The notes under the pieces: model-generated
Told to the model about the DNA's origin: nothing
What the model saw: only the letters and a program-made list of their open reading frames with translations
Databases searched by the model: none
In this document: in pieces, positions 43,857 to 52,566 of the stretch
Numbering within the stretch: position 1 is the first letter of the stretch
Layout: every line of letters begins with the position of its first letter
From: Salibacterium aidingense DSM 18341
GTDB lineage: Bacteria > Bacillota > Bacilli > Bacillales > Marinococcaceae
DNA: 64,000 nt
Direction: 5' to 3'
Assembly: GCF_000429685.1 (NCBI RefSeq)
Contig: NZ_AUCI01000007.1
Span: forward strand, 1-64,000
Translations under genes and position numbers: made by a program

Positions 43857-44702
43857 ATGTATATCGACGGTCATTTCAGCGGGACCGATGGTGTGAATCT
43901 GTTTTATCGTGGATGGGTGCCTCAAAAACCGCGAGCCCTTTTGATTTTAGTTCATGGTGCAGGAGAACATTCGGGTCGTTATTCCAATATCGGTGAGGCA
44001 TGTATGGACCATGAAATTGCTTTAGTTGCCCCTGATTTGCGTGGTTTCGGCCAATCTAAAGGGCCGCGTGGGCATGTGAATAACTTTAAAGATTATTTAG
44101 ATGACTTGGATACAATAATTGAATTGTTTCATGCCCAATATGAGCCTGTCCCCTTATTTTTATTTGGACACAGTTTTGGCGGATTGATTGTCATTCGATA
44201 TGGGCAGATATACCCCCATAAAGCGGAAGGATTTATTTTATCTTCTCCTGCCTTAGGGATCCGCTTTCATATACCATTTTTATTTAAAAAAATGCTGGAT
44301 TTTATTTCCTGGATGTCGCCAGGGTTATCCATTCAACCTTTAAAATGGACGGGTATGCTGAGAAAAGTTCGTCAGCTGAAGCCCTATTTCCCGGAGAATC
44401 CTGCATTAGTACAAGATCCTTTTTTCACATTCGAATATACCCCCCGCTGGTTAGCAGAGCTACTTCACAATGGAACACATGCGTTGTCGGAAGCATCAAA
44501 ATTCCGCTTTCCTACTTTGTGTCTTTACGACCAGCTGGACCCCATCATTCATCCAGGCTCCGTTCAACGTTTTTTGAATTCCATTATAGTTCAAGATAAA
44601 AAGCATGTAATGTTTACAGAGGGGCTTCACAGACCCTGGCATGCCCACCATAAACATCAAGCCATGGAGAATGTCATAACATGGTTAAACACCCGTTTAT
44701 AA
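43857..44702 (+). CDS. Lysophospholipase/monoacylglycerol lipase-like hydrolase
   Basis: A 281-residue alpha/beta hydrolase of the serine aminopeptidase S33 type: oxyanion HGAGEHSGRY, nucleophile elbow GHSFGG, acid in YDQLDPIIHPG, and a His near the C-terminus (EGLHRPWHAH). Start at 43857 with GGAGG ten bases upstream. Likely deacylates monoglycerides or lysophospholipids. Its 3' end overlaps the convergent nuclease-like gene by six bases. Confidence 0.88.
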   Translation: MYIDGHFSGTDGVNLFYRGWVPQKPRALLILVHGAGEHSGRYSNIGEACMDHEIALVAPDLRGFGQSKGPRGHVNNFKDYLDDLDTIIELFHAQYEPVPLFLFGHSFGGLIVIRYGQIYPHKAEGFILSSPALGIRFHIPFLFKKMLDFISWMSPGLSIQPLKWTGMLRKVRQLKPYFPENPALVQDPFFTFEYTPRWLAELLHNGTHALSEASKFRFPTLCLYDQLDPIIHPGSVQRFLNSIIVQDKKHVMFTEGLHRPWHAHHKHQAMENVITWLNTRL

Positions 44703-45416
44703 ACGGAAATAGGCTTTTAACGGTAAGTGGTCCGATGCTTTAGGTATATTTGTTACGACTTCTGCTTCCATCATATCCAAACCGGAAGTGGCAAAGATGA
44801 AGTCTAATCTGATCCTTGGTCGAAGTGATGGATAGGTGTATCCTTTTCCACTGCCTGCCATGTGCCAAACGTCTTGACACTCACTAGTTACATTCCTCCA
44901 TCCTTTTGACCCTGGCTTCATATTAAAATCCCCCATTATTATTAAGGGATGAGAACATTTTTTAAGCTGATTAACAATAAATTTTGTTTGCATGCGGTGA
45001 AGAAACGGGTTAAGGCTAAGATGAGTTACATTCACTTGAACAACCTTTTTGTTCATTTGAATGGTTGTATCTAGTAGTGACCTGCCCTCGATGAGGCCGG
45101 ATATAAAATCAAATCGGTGAATTTTTTCTGTTAAAATCGGATAGCGGGACAAGAGAGCATTTCCGTATTGCCGTACAGTCGTTGAATCCTTGGATGTTAA
45201 AGAGACAGACGGTCCAAACGCCTGATGCATGTTTAATTTTTTTGCAAGAACATTGATTTGATCTTTATAATGACTTCGTTTTGAAAAATGTTTATCTACT
45301 TCGTTAAGGCCAATAATATCTGCATTACTTTTTTCAATCACTTTAGCTATTCTGTTAAGATCTATTTGTTTATCCGTTCCTCTGCCGTGGTGAATGTTAA
45401 AGGTCATAACCTTCAT
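44697..45416 (-). CDS. Endonuclease/exonuclease/phosphatase-family protein
   Basis: A 239-residue EEP-fold hydrolase: MTFNIHHGRG, IIGLNEVDKHF, VNVTHLSL, IIMGDFNM and SDHLPLKAYFRL with all metal and catalytic residues kept (Asn, Glu, Asp, His). No signal peptide. Family members cleave phosphodiesters in DNA or lipids; the neighbourhood of lipid enzymes would fit a sphingomyelinase- or phosphoinositide-type activity, though this cannot be decided. Confidence 0.85.
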   Translation of the reverse strand: MKVMTFNIHHGRGTDKQIDLNRIAKVIEKSNADIIGLNEVDKHFSKRSHYKDQINVLAKKLNMHQAFGPSVSLTSKDSTTVRQYGNALLSRYPILTEKIHRFDFISGLIEGRSLLDTTIQMNKKVVQVNVTHLSLNPFLHRMQTKFIVNQLKKCSHPLIIMGDFNMKPGSKGWRNVTSECQDVWHMAGSGKGYTYPSLRPRIRLDFIFATSGLDMMEAEVVTNIPKASDHLPLKAYFRL

Positions 45417-45731
45417 TTTGTATAATATCTTCCCTTCTTATCTTACAAAAGCTGTAGAAACTTTAATGAATGAATATTTCATCTATCCCTATAAACGTTC
45501 CACCATCAGGTAGTTATATACAGTCAGATAAGCGCACAGCGATTTTAATGTATTCCCCTGTATTTTTGTCCGCACCTGTTAGATGCATAAATTTAAACAT
45601 TTATTAAATCGTAGATAACCGGTCATGTTTGTTATAAGATATCACACCAACCAGCGTCATCGAATTTGTTCACAAAGCATATGATGGTGATTGTGAGAAT
45701 GTACCAAACTAAAAAAGGAGGATATTGGTGT
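45417..45731. other. Intergenic stretch
   Basis: Contains the divergent promoter region of the phosphatase-like and dismutase genes. No gene or special structure seen. Confidence 0.5.
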
Positions 45732-46694
45732 ATGAACACTCAATCACCAGAACTCGAGTGGCTGGATCGAATGATTAACTGGAGTCGTCATTGTGAAGAG
45801 AATATTACTTCTTTGCATACAGGACCTGAGATCACCCTGGATGAAGCAAAGCCGTTAAAAGAATGGTCCGATCAATTCAATCAATTACGTCTTACAGCGG
45901 AGAAATCTTATGAACGTCTGATTCAAAATGAAAGGTTCGATAATAACGCAGAAGATATTTCCTCTATTCATTCAAAAGCCCTTCAACTTCAGGATCAATT
46001 TTCTCATTTTTTGGAAGGGAAATCATTTGATACAGCACCCCAACTTAATGACCGAAAGGAAAATCAAACGGTCCCGATTGGTGAACATACTCTCCCCCCG
46101 CTTCCCTATGATTACGACGCCTTAGAGCCATATATTAGTGAACAAATTATGCGTCTGCACCACGATGAGCATCATAAAGGTTATGTAGAGGGACTAAACA
46201 AAGCGGAAAAAGAAATGCAAAAAGCAAGACAAACAGGAGATTTTTCCTTAATCCGGTATTGGGAAGGCGAAGCTGCATTTAATGGAGCCGGGCATTATCT
46301 TCACACCATTTTTTGGGATAATATGAGTCCTTATGGAGGCACAAAACCAGACGGACAGATCGAAAAAGAAATCAATCGTACGTTTGGCAGCTTTGAAAAA
46401 TTTAAGAAGCATTTTGCCAATGCAGCGGAAAAGGTTCAAAGTGTCGGGTGGGCTATAATGGTATGGTCACCTCGTTCCTGGCGGACAGAAATTCTGCAAG
46501 CAGAAAAACACCAAAATCTCTCCCAGCAGGACGTGATTCCTTTATTAGTTTTAGACGTATGGGAACACGCCTATTATTTACAGTATACCAATAATCGCGG
46601 TGACTACATTGACGCGTGGTGGAATGTTGTGGATTGGAATAACGTGAACATGCGTTATCAAGAAGCCCAAAATATCCGGTGGCATCCGTTTTAA
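45732..46694 (+). CDS. sodF: Fe/Mn superoxide dismutase with N-terminal extension (SodF-like)
   Basis: A 320-residue protein: an all-helical N-terminal part (about 1-110) followed by a complete Fe/Mn-SOD domain. Metal ligands: His in RLHHDEHHKGYVEGL, His in GHYLHTIFW, and the DVWEHAYY motif with Asp and His. The domain order is that of B. subtilis SodF, a second dismutase of spore-formers, though here the extension is longer. AAGGAGG lies ten bases before the ATG at 45732. No signal peptide. Confidence 0.85.
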   Translation: MNTQSPELEWLDRMINWSRHCEENITSLHTGPEITLDEAKPLKEWSDQFNQLRLTAEKSYERLIQNERFDNNAEDISSIHSKALQLQDQFSHFLEGKSFDTAPQLNDRKENQTVPIGEHTLPPLPYDYDALEPYISEQIMRLHHDEHHKGYVEGLNKAEKEMQKARQTGDFSLIRYWEGEAAFNGAGHYLHTIFWDNMSPYGGTKPDGQIEKEINRTFGSFEKFKKHFANAAEKVQSVGWAIMVWSPRSWRTEILQAEKHQNLSQQDVIPLLVLDVWEHAYYLQYTNNRGDYIDAWWNVVDWNNVNMRYQEAQNIRWHPF

Positions 46695-46767
46695 ATCAAC
46701 ATTAACTAAGTCCTTTTGAAGGGTGTCACAGGCAGCATCCCATTGATCTGCTGTTCTTTTTATATAG

Positions 46768-46800
46768 AGAGAGGAAGTTTCTTCCTACTCTTTTTTTATA
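46768..46800 (+). terminator. Terminator behind the dismutase gene
   Basis: An AGAG-AGGAAG arm pairs with CTTCCTACTCT and a run of seven T follows. Confidence 0.65.
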
Positions 46801-47898
46801 TTAGAGCTTAAGTATCTGTTCCACAATTTCACTTGCTGCGTTTGGTTTTTTTAACATTTGTGCTTGGTATTGCAGCTTTGTATAAAACGCTTTCCGATAC
46901 AAGACTTTTTCTAGTACACCAGACAATTTAGCATATTGATTTACTTTTAATGCGGCTCCTGCTTTTGTTAGATACTCTGCATTTTTTTCCTCATGGCCTG
47001 GAACAGGACGGAAAATAATGATAGGTGTTTCACAAGCAAGAGCTTCCGCCATCGTTAGTCCCCCAGCTTTAGAGACAATACCATCGCTGGCTTTTAAATA
47101 TAATAAAAATTGATCTGTGAACCCGATCACCTTCACTGTGTGTTTGCTTTTCTGTTGAACTATTCTATGTTTGGCGCTTTGATTATGTCCTACCATACAT
47201 AAAATCTGGATATCTTCCTGTAAATGCTCTAATGCCTGTATGACATGTACGTAATTTGTTAAACCAATCCCTCCTCCTGCTATTAATAATATCTTCTTTC
47301 CCTGATCAAGTCCTAAATTATAACGAGCTCTCCATTTTGATATTTGTAAACAATCATTGTTCGAGATTGGAATCCCCGTTGAATAAAAAAGCTGGGAAGG
47401 AATGTTATACAAACTAGCAAATTCATCAACCTGAGGTGAAGCTGTAAAATAGCCGTCAATTTCCTGTCTTATATAAGCAGGATGTAAAACGAAGTCCGTA
47501 ATAACCGTATATAAAGGGATATCTAATTGCTTTACCTGTTTTACTCTGGATAAAAAAGCAGTGACAAATGGATGGGTTGAAATCATAAACGGACAATCCT
47601 GCTTATTGATTATGGAGTATAAGCGTTCAACAAAAAAGGAACCAAAACGATCGAATAATAAAAACAATCGGTGTTCCTCAGCGTAAAAATAAAATTTTCT
47701 CCAGAGAAAAGGGCTTAGTTTCAGCAATAGGATATAGCTGCTAAGCATAAATTGATGAAGATTTGGGCTAATTACGTGAAAAGTATCAACCATTTCAGGA
47801 TAAAAGCCTTGATTATTAAATTCATGCTGCAGGGCTTTCGCAGCCTGATTGTGTCCATGTCCAATGGATGCAGAAAATATCAATGGCTGATTGTTCAT
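46801..47898 (-). CDS. MGDG-synthase/UgtP-like glycosyltransferase
   Basis: A 365-residue GT28-type enzyme: SASIGHGHNQAAKALQHEF at the N-terminus (acceptor domain), FMISTHPFVTAFLSR, TVITDFVLHPAYI, and donor domain LLIAGGGIGLTNY, DGIVSKAGGLTMAEALACETPIIIFRPVPGHEEKNAEYL. UgtP-type enzymes add glucose or galactose to diacylglycerol. GAGAGGAAAG precedes the ATG. It is divergent from the phosphodiesterase gene, about 160 bases apart. A second, different member is at 55,971-57,080. Confidence 0.88.
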   Translation of the reverse strand: MNNQPLIFSASIGHGHNQAAKALQHEFNNQGFYPEMVDTFHVISPNLHQFMLSSYILLLKLSPFLWRKFYFYAEEHRLFLLFDRFGSFFVERLYSIINKQDCPFMISTHPFVTAFLSRVKQVKQLDIPLYTVITDFVLHPAYIRQEIDGYFTASPQVDEFASLYNIPSQLFYSTGIPISNNDCLQISKWRARYNLGLDQGKKILLIAGGGIGLTNYVHVIQALEHLQEDIQILCMVGHNQSAKHRIVQQKSKHTVKVIGFTDQFLLYLKASDGIVSKAGGLTMAEALACETPIIIFRPVPGHEEKNAEYLTKAGAALKVNQYAKLSGVLEKVLYRKAFYTKLQYQAQMLKKPNAASEIVEQILKL

Positions 47899-48056
47899 CT
47901 TCTTTCCTCTCTTTCAAGATACTTCGTCACTTACCCTCTTTACTATCACCTAAAATCGCAGTATTTATAAAATCAACTCTTCAGCCATTTTTATTACATA
48001 ATCTCCTTTTATTTCTCCATACTAACAAGATATACGCTCAAAAAAGGATGATAAAC

Positions 48057-49583
48057 GTGACTTCAAACTCCGCCAAAAAGAGTGTCATTATGGTAATGCT
48101 TGATACATGGATGGATAAACCTTTCCAACATGCTTTAAAAGAAGAAACCTTACCTGCTTTTACCTATTTTATGGAACATGGAAATTATTATCCAAACGTT
48201 GTTTCTCCTTTTCCCACGATGTCCGTCAATGTAGAAAGTACATTATTGACCGGACACTATTCCGATCAACATGGGGTTCCTGCCCTTGTTTGGTATAACC
48301 AAAAAGAAAACAGAGTTATTAATTATGGAACTCATATTATGGATTTGATGAAACTGGGCTTATCTAAGAGTACGTATGACGCACTTTATCGTTTAAATAA
48401 TGAACATTTAAATACAAAGGTAAAAACCATCCATGAGAACTTACACGAACAAGGGAAGGAATCGGCTTCCATAAACCCACTTGTTCACAGGGGCAGTGTT
48501 CCCCACCATTTAACGATTCCTGGTTTCATACGTTTCTTCGTCTCCATGGATAAACAGATTGAAACGTATACATCTCTGACGTTTGCATATGGACGATTAT
48601 CAAAAATAAGTCCTTTGCAAAAATATAGTCACGTTTGGAATAAATACGGGTTCAATAATAACTTTTCCGTGCAAGAATTTACCCATTTGGTCAAGAACAA
48701 AGAATTCCCTGCCTTTTCTTTTCTCTATCTCCCCGACCATGATAAAAATGTCCATAAGCACGGTCCTATGGATATCAAAGGAATCAAAGATATGGATCGA
48801 CAATTACAAACCATATTAGATTCTTTTCCGACATGGGAAGATGCACTAAAAAATAATATCTGGATTTTAATTGGTGATAATGGGCAATCCGACGTGAAAA
48901 ATAACCGTCAGGAAGCATTGGTTGATTTACGGAAGCTGCTGCAGCCGCTTAAAATCACAAAGCTAAGAAAAGGTGTTCAAAAAGAGGATCAAATCGTTAT
49001 AGCTAACAACTTGAGGTCAAGCTTGATTTATTCTTTAAATACGAATGATGTTCCACTAGGGGATATCGTTGAAAAATTAAAAGAAGATGCCCGGGTGGAA
49101 ATAATTGCTTGGAAAATGAACGAATGGATTCATGTTGCATCGGGAGACCATAATGGAAGCTTTCAATTTAAAGAAAACGGAGAAATGACGGATGAATACA
49201 GCCAAACATGGATGATTGACGGAGATCATTCGATACTTGACCTGCACATAAAAGACAATACCATTACATTCGGTGAATTTCCTGATGCTCTGAAAAGGCT
49301 TCACAGCACCCTTCATTCGCATGAAGGCTGTTTTGTTGTCACCTCTGTAAAACCAGGTTATGAATTTACTGGAGAAATAACCCCTACTCACGCAGGAGGA
49401 GCGAGTCATGGAGGCTTTCATAAAAATGATTCTCTTATTCCGATGTTAGTTACAAATACAGCATCCACACCTGATTTTTTTCGTATCGTTGATTTAAAGA
49501 AATGGATTCTTAACCTGACAGATGGTTACCATCCGAACTCAAAATCAAAGGAACGCTCTAAAGAAGAGGAGAAAGATATATGA
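48057..49583 (+). CDS. Type I phosphodiesterase/alkaline phosphatase-superfamily protein
   Basis: A 508-residue enzyme of the alkaline-phosphatase superfamily: first metal site in MVMLDTWMDKP, nucleophile Thr in SPFPTMSVNVESTLLTGHY with the family's DQHGVP, second and third metal sites in LYLPDHDKNVHKHG, LIGDNGQSD and SHGGFH. The GTG at 48057 is preferred, since AAAGGATGAT lies eight bases before it; the ATG nine bases upstream is too close to that site. No signal peptide: cytoplasmic. Likely cleaves a phosphodiester or sulfated or phosphonate lipid precursor. Its stop overlaps the start of a 40-residue gene. Confidence 0.85.
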   Translation: MTSNSAKKSVIMVMLDTWMDKPFQHALKEETLPAFTYFMEHGNYYPNVVSPFPTMSVNVESTLLTGHYSDQHGVPALVWYNQKENRVINYGTHIMDLMKLGLSKSTYDALYRLNNEHLNTKVKTIHENLHEQGKESASINPLVHRGSVPHHLTIPGFIRFFVSMDKQIETYTSLTFAYGRLSKISPLQKYSHVWNKYGFNNNFSVQEFTHLVKNKEFPAFSFLYLPDHDKNVHKHGPMDIKGIKDMDRQLQTILDSFPTWEDALKNNIWILIGDNGQSDVKNNRQEALVDLRKLLQPLKITKLRKGVQKEDQIVIANNLRSSLIYSLNTNDVPLGDIVEKLKEDARVEIIAWKMNEWIHVASGDHNGSFQFKENGEMTDEYSQTWMIDGDHSILDLHIKDNTITFGEFPDALKRLHSTLHSHEGCFVVTSVKPGYEFTGEITPTHAGGASHGGFHKNDSLIPMLVTNTASTPDFFRIVDLKKWILNLTDGYHPNSKSKERSKEEEKDI

Positions 49584-49702
49584 AGAAAAATATGACAAAG
49601 CTGAAAGAATTTCTGACGGATGTCCTTTATTCATTTTTCATTTTCGAATATGAGAATCTATTTGAAGATGAAAAGGAAAAAATGCACCAACATCGAAAAT
49701 AA
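49580..49702 (+). CDS. 40-residue small protein coupled to the phosphodiesterase
   Basis: Begins at an ATG overlapping the upstream stop by four bases (ATGA), with GAGGAG in front. It encodes a basic start (MKKNMTKLKEFL), a short aromatic/hydrophobic helix (VLYSFFIFEYENLF) and an acidic to basic tail. Overlap, ribosome site and the terminator directly behind it support it as a real gene. An amphipathic helix of this kind could tether to membrane or partner enzyme. No family known to me. Confidence 0.65.
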   Translation: MKKNMTKLKEFLTDVLYSFFIFEYENLFEDEKEKMHQHRK

Positions 49703-49721
49703 AATACGTCGTTTTCCTCAT

Positions 49722-49760
49722 GAAAAAGATGCTCTTACACCACACGAAGAGCATCTTTTT
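49722..49760. terminator. Bidirectional terminator
   Basis: AAAAAGATGCTCTT pairs with AAGAGCATCTTTTT. It serves the plus-strand phosphodiesterase unit and overlaps the end of the convergent kinase gene (stop at 49735). Confidence 0.85.
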
Positions 49761-50619
49761 CAATCTTTATGTGAATAGGTCTTTCCTTCATCTGTTCTCC
49801 GTCACTGTGTACAAGCACAGGCGTCCCAGACGACACATACACTTCCTTTCCTTGTAAGAAGGTGACATTTTCGTCTGTGGTATGTTTTCCTTTATAGGCT
49901 TTCGGAAACAATCGTAACAGTTCCCACTTTTTCATTCCGTGTACAATACAAAGATTCAAGAGACCATCGTTATAAGAAGCATTTGGACAAATCGTAATCC
50001 CGCCTCCATAGTTTGGTGCATTTGCCACAGCGACAAGCCAAACGTCGAAAAACATCATTTCTTTTCCATCCATGGTGATCCGAACATTCGTTGGCTGGTA
50101 TTTTCTCAATGTCTCCAGCATGCTTACCACATAGGACAGCCCGCCCAACCGAATATGGTTAAGATACTTTTTATATGCTGCTTCACTCACATTTTTGGCT
50201 ATCTGCCCATCAAAACCAATTCCTGTCACCGTTAGACAATACCGCTCACCAAGATGCAGTAAATCCACTTGTTCTGTCTCATTTGTAAGAATTCGCTCTA
50301 AGGCCTTCAAATAATTCATCGGAACACCTATACAGCGAGCGAAGTCATTTCCTGATCCTGCAGGAATAATTCCCAGAGAGATATCCTGATATACAAGCTT
50401 ATTTGCAACTTCATGGATAGTCCCATCTCCCCCTACTACAATAATTGTTTTTACATTTTCCTTTATAAAGTCTTCCACTATCTTTGTTGCATGTTGAGGC
50501 CCCTCTGTAAAACGAGCAGTGAAAGGTTGGCGCCGTTGTTGTAAAATTTTCTCAACACGCTTCCATACTTGATTTCCTTTTCCGTTTCCAGAGGTTTTAT
50601 TTATAATAAATCCATGCAT
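49735..50619 (-). CDS. Diacylglycerol kinase-family lipid kinase
   Basis: A 294-residue DagK/YegS/BmrU-type kinase with the ATP-binding VVGGDGTIHEVANKL and GIIPAGSGNDFARCIG motifs and the GVGFDG-like GIGFDGQIAKNVSE. It phosphorylates diacylglycerol or a related lipid alcohol. It follows the acyltransferase gene by 40 bases on the same strand, so the two probably form an operon that returns diacylglycerol to phospholipid synthesis. Confidence 0.9.
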   Translation of the reverse strand: MHGFIINKTSGNGKGNQVWKRVEKILQQRRQPFTARFTEGPQHATKIVEDFIKENVKTIIVVGGDGTIHEVANKLVYQDISLGIIPAGSGNDFARCIGVPMNYLKALERILTNETEQVDLLHLGERYCLTVTGIGFDGQIAKNVSEAAYKKYLNHIRLGGLSYVVSMLETLRKYQPTNVRITMDGKEMMFFDVWLVAVANAPNYGGGITICPNASYNDGLLNLCIVHGMKKWELLRLFPKAYKGKHTTDENVTFLQGKEVYVSSGTPVLVHSDGEQMKERPIHIKIEKDALRVV

Positions 50620-50659
50620 TTTCTTTATACTCCTCTATACATTTATTTCTAGCGGTCCT

Positions 50660-51289
50660 TTAACTGTGCTGCGTTGACTCTTTCCTGAAACCAAATTCAT
50701 CCTCGGGTTGTTGTATGATAAGATCCCTTGATTGTTGCATGATATCATGTGCCAATTCCTTATAATCATTTGTTTCAAAAGATGATACCTCAATAGGAGA
50801 TCCAATATTAATGACAGCCTTTCGTCTAAACCAATATTTATCCTCACAGAGAGTAATGGCTACTGGTAAAACAGGAACTTCACTCTTGACTGCAAAAAAG
50901 GCCACCCCTTTTTTCGGCATTACTTTTTCACCATTCGGTACTCTTGTTCCTTCTGGGAAAACCCCTACGATTTCTCCTTCTTTTAATAACCTTAACGTTT
51001 TTCTCACGGGGCGAATGACAATACCACTTTGCCGGTCTACCGGTATAACAGGTAATTTCTTAAATAAGCCGTTTGTTAACCAATGATCGCACAACTCCAT
51101 TTTGGCTAAAAAGTACATTTTTCTTTCTAATAGTAAACTAAGTAATATTGGGTCATAGCAGCTGATATGGTTGGAAGAAATAATGAATGGTCCTTCATCT
51201 TCTGCTATATTTTCTCGTCCAATAAATTTTACATTCAATAGTATTGGAATAATGATCTTAGCAACGAATGTAAGTACTTTGTACAACAC
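50660..51289 (-). CDS. 1-acyl-glycerol-3-phosphate acyltransferase (PlsC-like)
   Basis: A 209-residue acyltransferase with catalytic SNHISCYDPIL (HX4D), substrate motif GVFPEGTRVPNGE and an N-terminal hydrophobic stretch. Uses acyl-ACP or acyl-CoA to make phosphatidate at the membrane. The start is GTG or the adjoining TTG, behind GGAGGAGAGG. Forms an operon with the lipid kinase gene. Confidence 0.9.
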   Translation of the reverse strand: MLYKVLTFVAKIIIPILLNVKFIGRENIAEDEGPFIISSNHISCYDPILLSLLLERKMYFLAKMELCDHWLTNGLFKKLPVIPVDRQSGIVIRPVRKTLRLLKEGEIVGVFPEGTRVPNGEKVMPKKGVAFFAVKSEVPVLPVAITLCEDKYWFRRKAVINIGSPIEVSSFETNDYKELAHDIMQQSRDLIIQQPEDEFGFRKESTQHS

Positions 51290-51430
51290 TGCCTGCCTCT
51301 CCTCCCACTACCTTAAATGAAATGTACATGCATAATTTTCGTTTTTTCAGATGATATTATTCCTAGACATGAAAAACATCTCATATTCTAATCATTTTTT
51401 AATGTAAGTAAGAATGGAGGCATTGCGAAA

Positions 51431-52528
51431 ATGAATACATTTACATTTACAGGACAATCCGTAACAAACCAACCTTTAAAATGGCTGTTGGAAGGAGTGC
51501 GGGAAACATTTACAGAACAAGGATATACATACTTGTCCACTCCGAGAGATGAATCAAAACTGGTGTTTCATCTCTTAGATCCCAATTCCCCCCGTCCTTT
51601 CCGCAGAAAAGCTCAAGGGACATTTGTCGTTTCCATTGTAGAGACGAACACACCACCTCAAGATATCCATAAAGAAGCTTATCCTTATTTAATACGAAGT
51701 CTGGCAAATCACCTTATGTATATTGTCCATGGAAAAGAGGAAATCAAACTATATTTTTTAACTCCGGAACAAGGAAACTACAGTCTTACGTTTGATCCTG
51801 TAAAAAAAGACAAACAGATTTTTCAACAAATTTTTGAACGATTAGAACCTCTTGCTTCCTCTCAGCTTGTTATTGATAATGATTTTTTTGAGGATTTACC
51901 CGAAACCTTATGGAGCGGAGATGATATTACGCAGTCATTAGGAGCATCAGGGAAAAAATTAGATGGAATGAATCTGCTGCCGGCTCCTTTTCCACTTGAT
52001 GAGGTTTTATCACAACGGGATATTCGTCATTTGAAAAAATTATATGGTATCGGCGGATTAAGTTATGGAAACTTAAGTGCACGTAAAAATGAAAATAATT
52101 TTTGGATGAGTGCAAGTGGGATAGATAAATCAAAGATGAGAAAAGTAGGAAAAGATTTCCTCTACATTTCAGGATACGATGAAGAGAAGAATGCCATGAA
52201 TGTTAGTATTCCGCCTAGCGTTACGCCAAAGCGTGCTTCTGTTGATGCGATTGAGCATTGGATGATCTACCGGGAGCATCCAGAAGTAGGAGCTATCGTA
52301 CACATCCACGCGTGGATGGATGGAATTGAAGCAACAGAATGTAATTATCCATGCGGAACGGTTGAACTGGCAGAATCTGTTGCTCGGTTAGTAAGCGAAT
52401 CGGAAAATCCTTCTCGTACCGTTATTGGATTGAAAAATCACGGACTCACCATCACAGGAACAGATCTTGACGATATTTTTGAGCGAATTGATGGAAAAAT
52501 TATTCCTCAAGTACCTATGCAGGCATAG
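51431..52528 (+). CDS. Class II aldolase/adducin-domain protein
   Basis: A 365-residue protein: an N-terminal domain of about 180 residues without known family, and a C-terminal class II aldolase domain with GGLSYGNLSAR, MSASGIDKSKM, and the metal triad in VHIHAW and LKNHGLTITG. GGAGGC lies before the ATG. Possibly a sugar-phosphate aldolase or epimerase; the extra N-terminal domain is unusual. The following dehydrogenase gene (38 bases on) is probably co-transcribed. Confidence 0.8.
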   Translation: MNTFTFTGQSVTNQPLKWLLEGVRETFTEQGYTYLSTPRDESKLVFHLLDPNSPRPFRRKAQGTFVVSIVETNTPPQDIHKEAYPYLIRSLANHLMYIVHGKEEIKLYFLTPEQGNYSLTFDPVKKDKQIFQQIFERLEPLASSQLVIDNDFFEDLPETLWSGDDITQSLGASGKKLDGMNLLPAPFPLDEVLSQRDIRHLKKLYGIGGLSYGNLSARKNENNFWMSASGIDKSKMRKVGKDFLYISGYDEEKNAMNVSIPPSVTPKRASVDAIEHWMIYREHPEVGAIVHIHAWMDGIEATECNYPCGTVELAESVARLVSESENPSRTVIGLKNHGLTITGTDLDDIFERIDGKIIPQVPMQA

Positions 52529-52566
52529 CATTATTTGAATGGAACTTTCTTTGAATAGGTGGTCAT

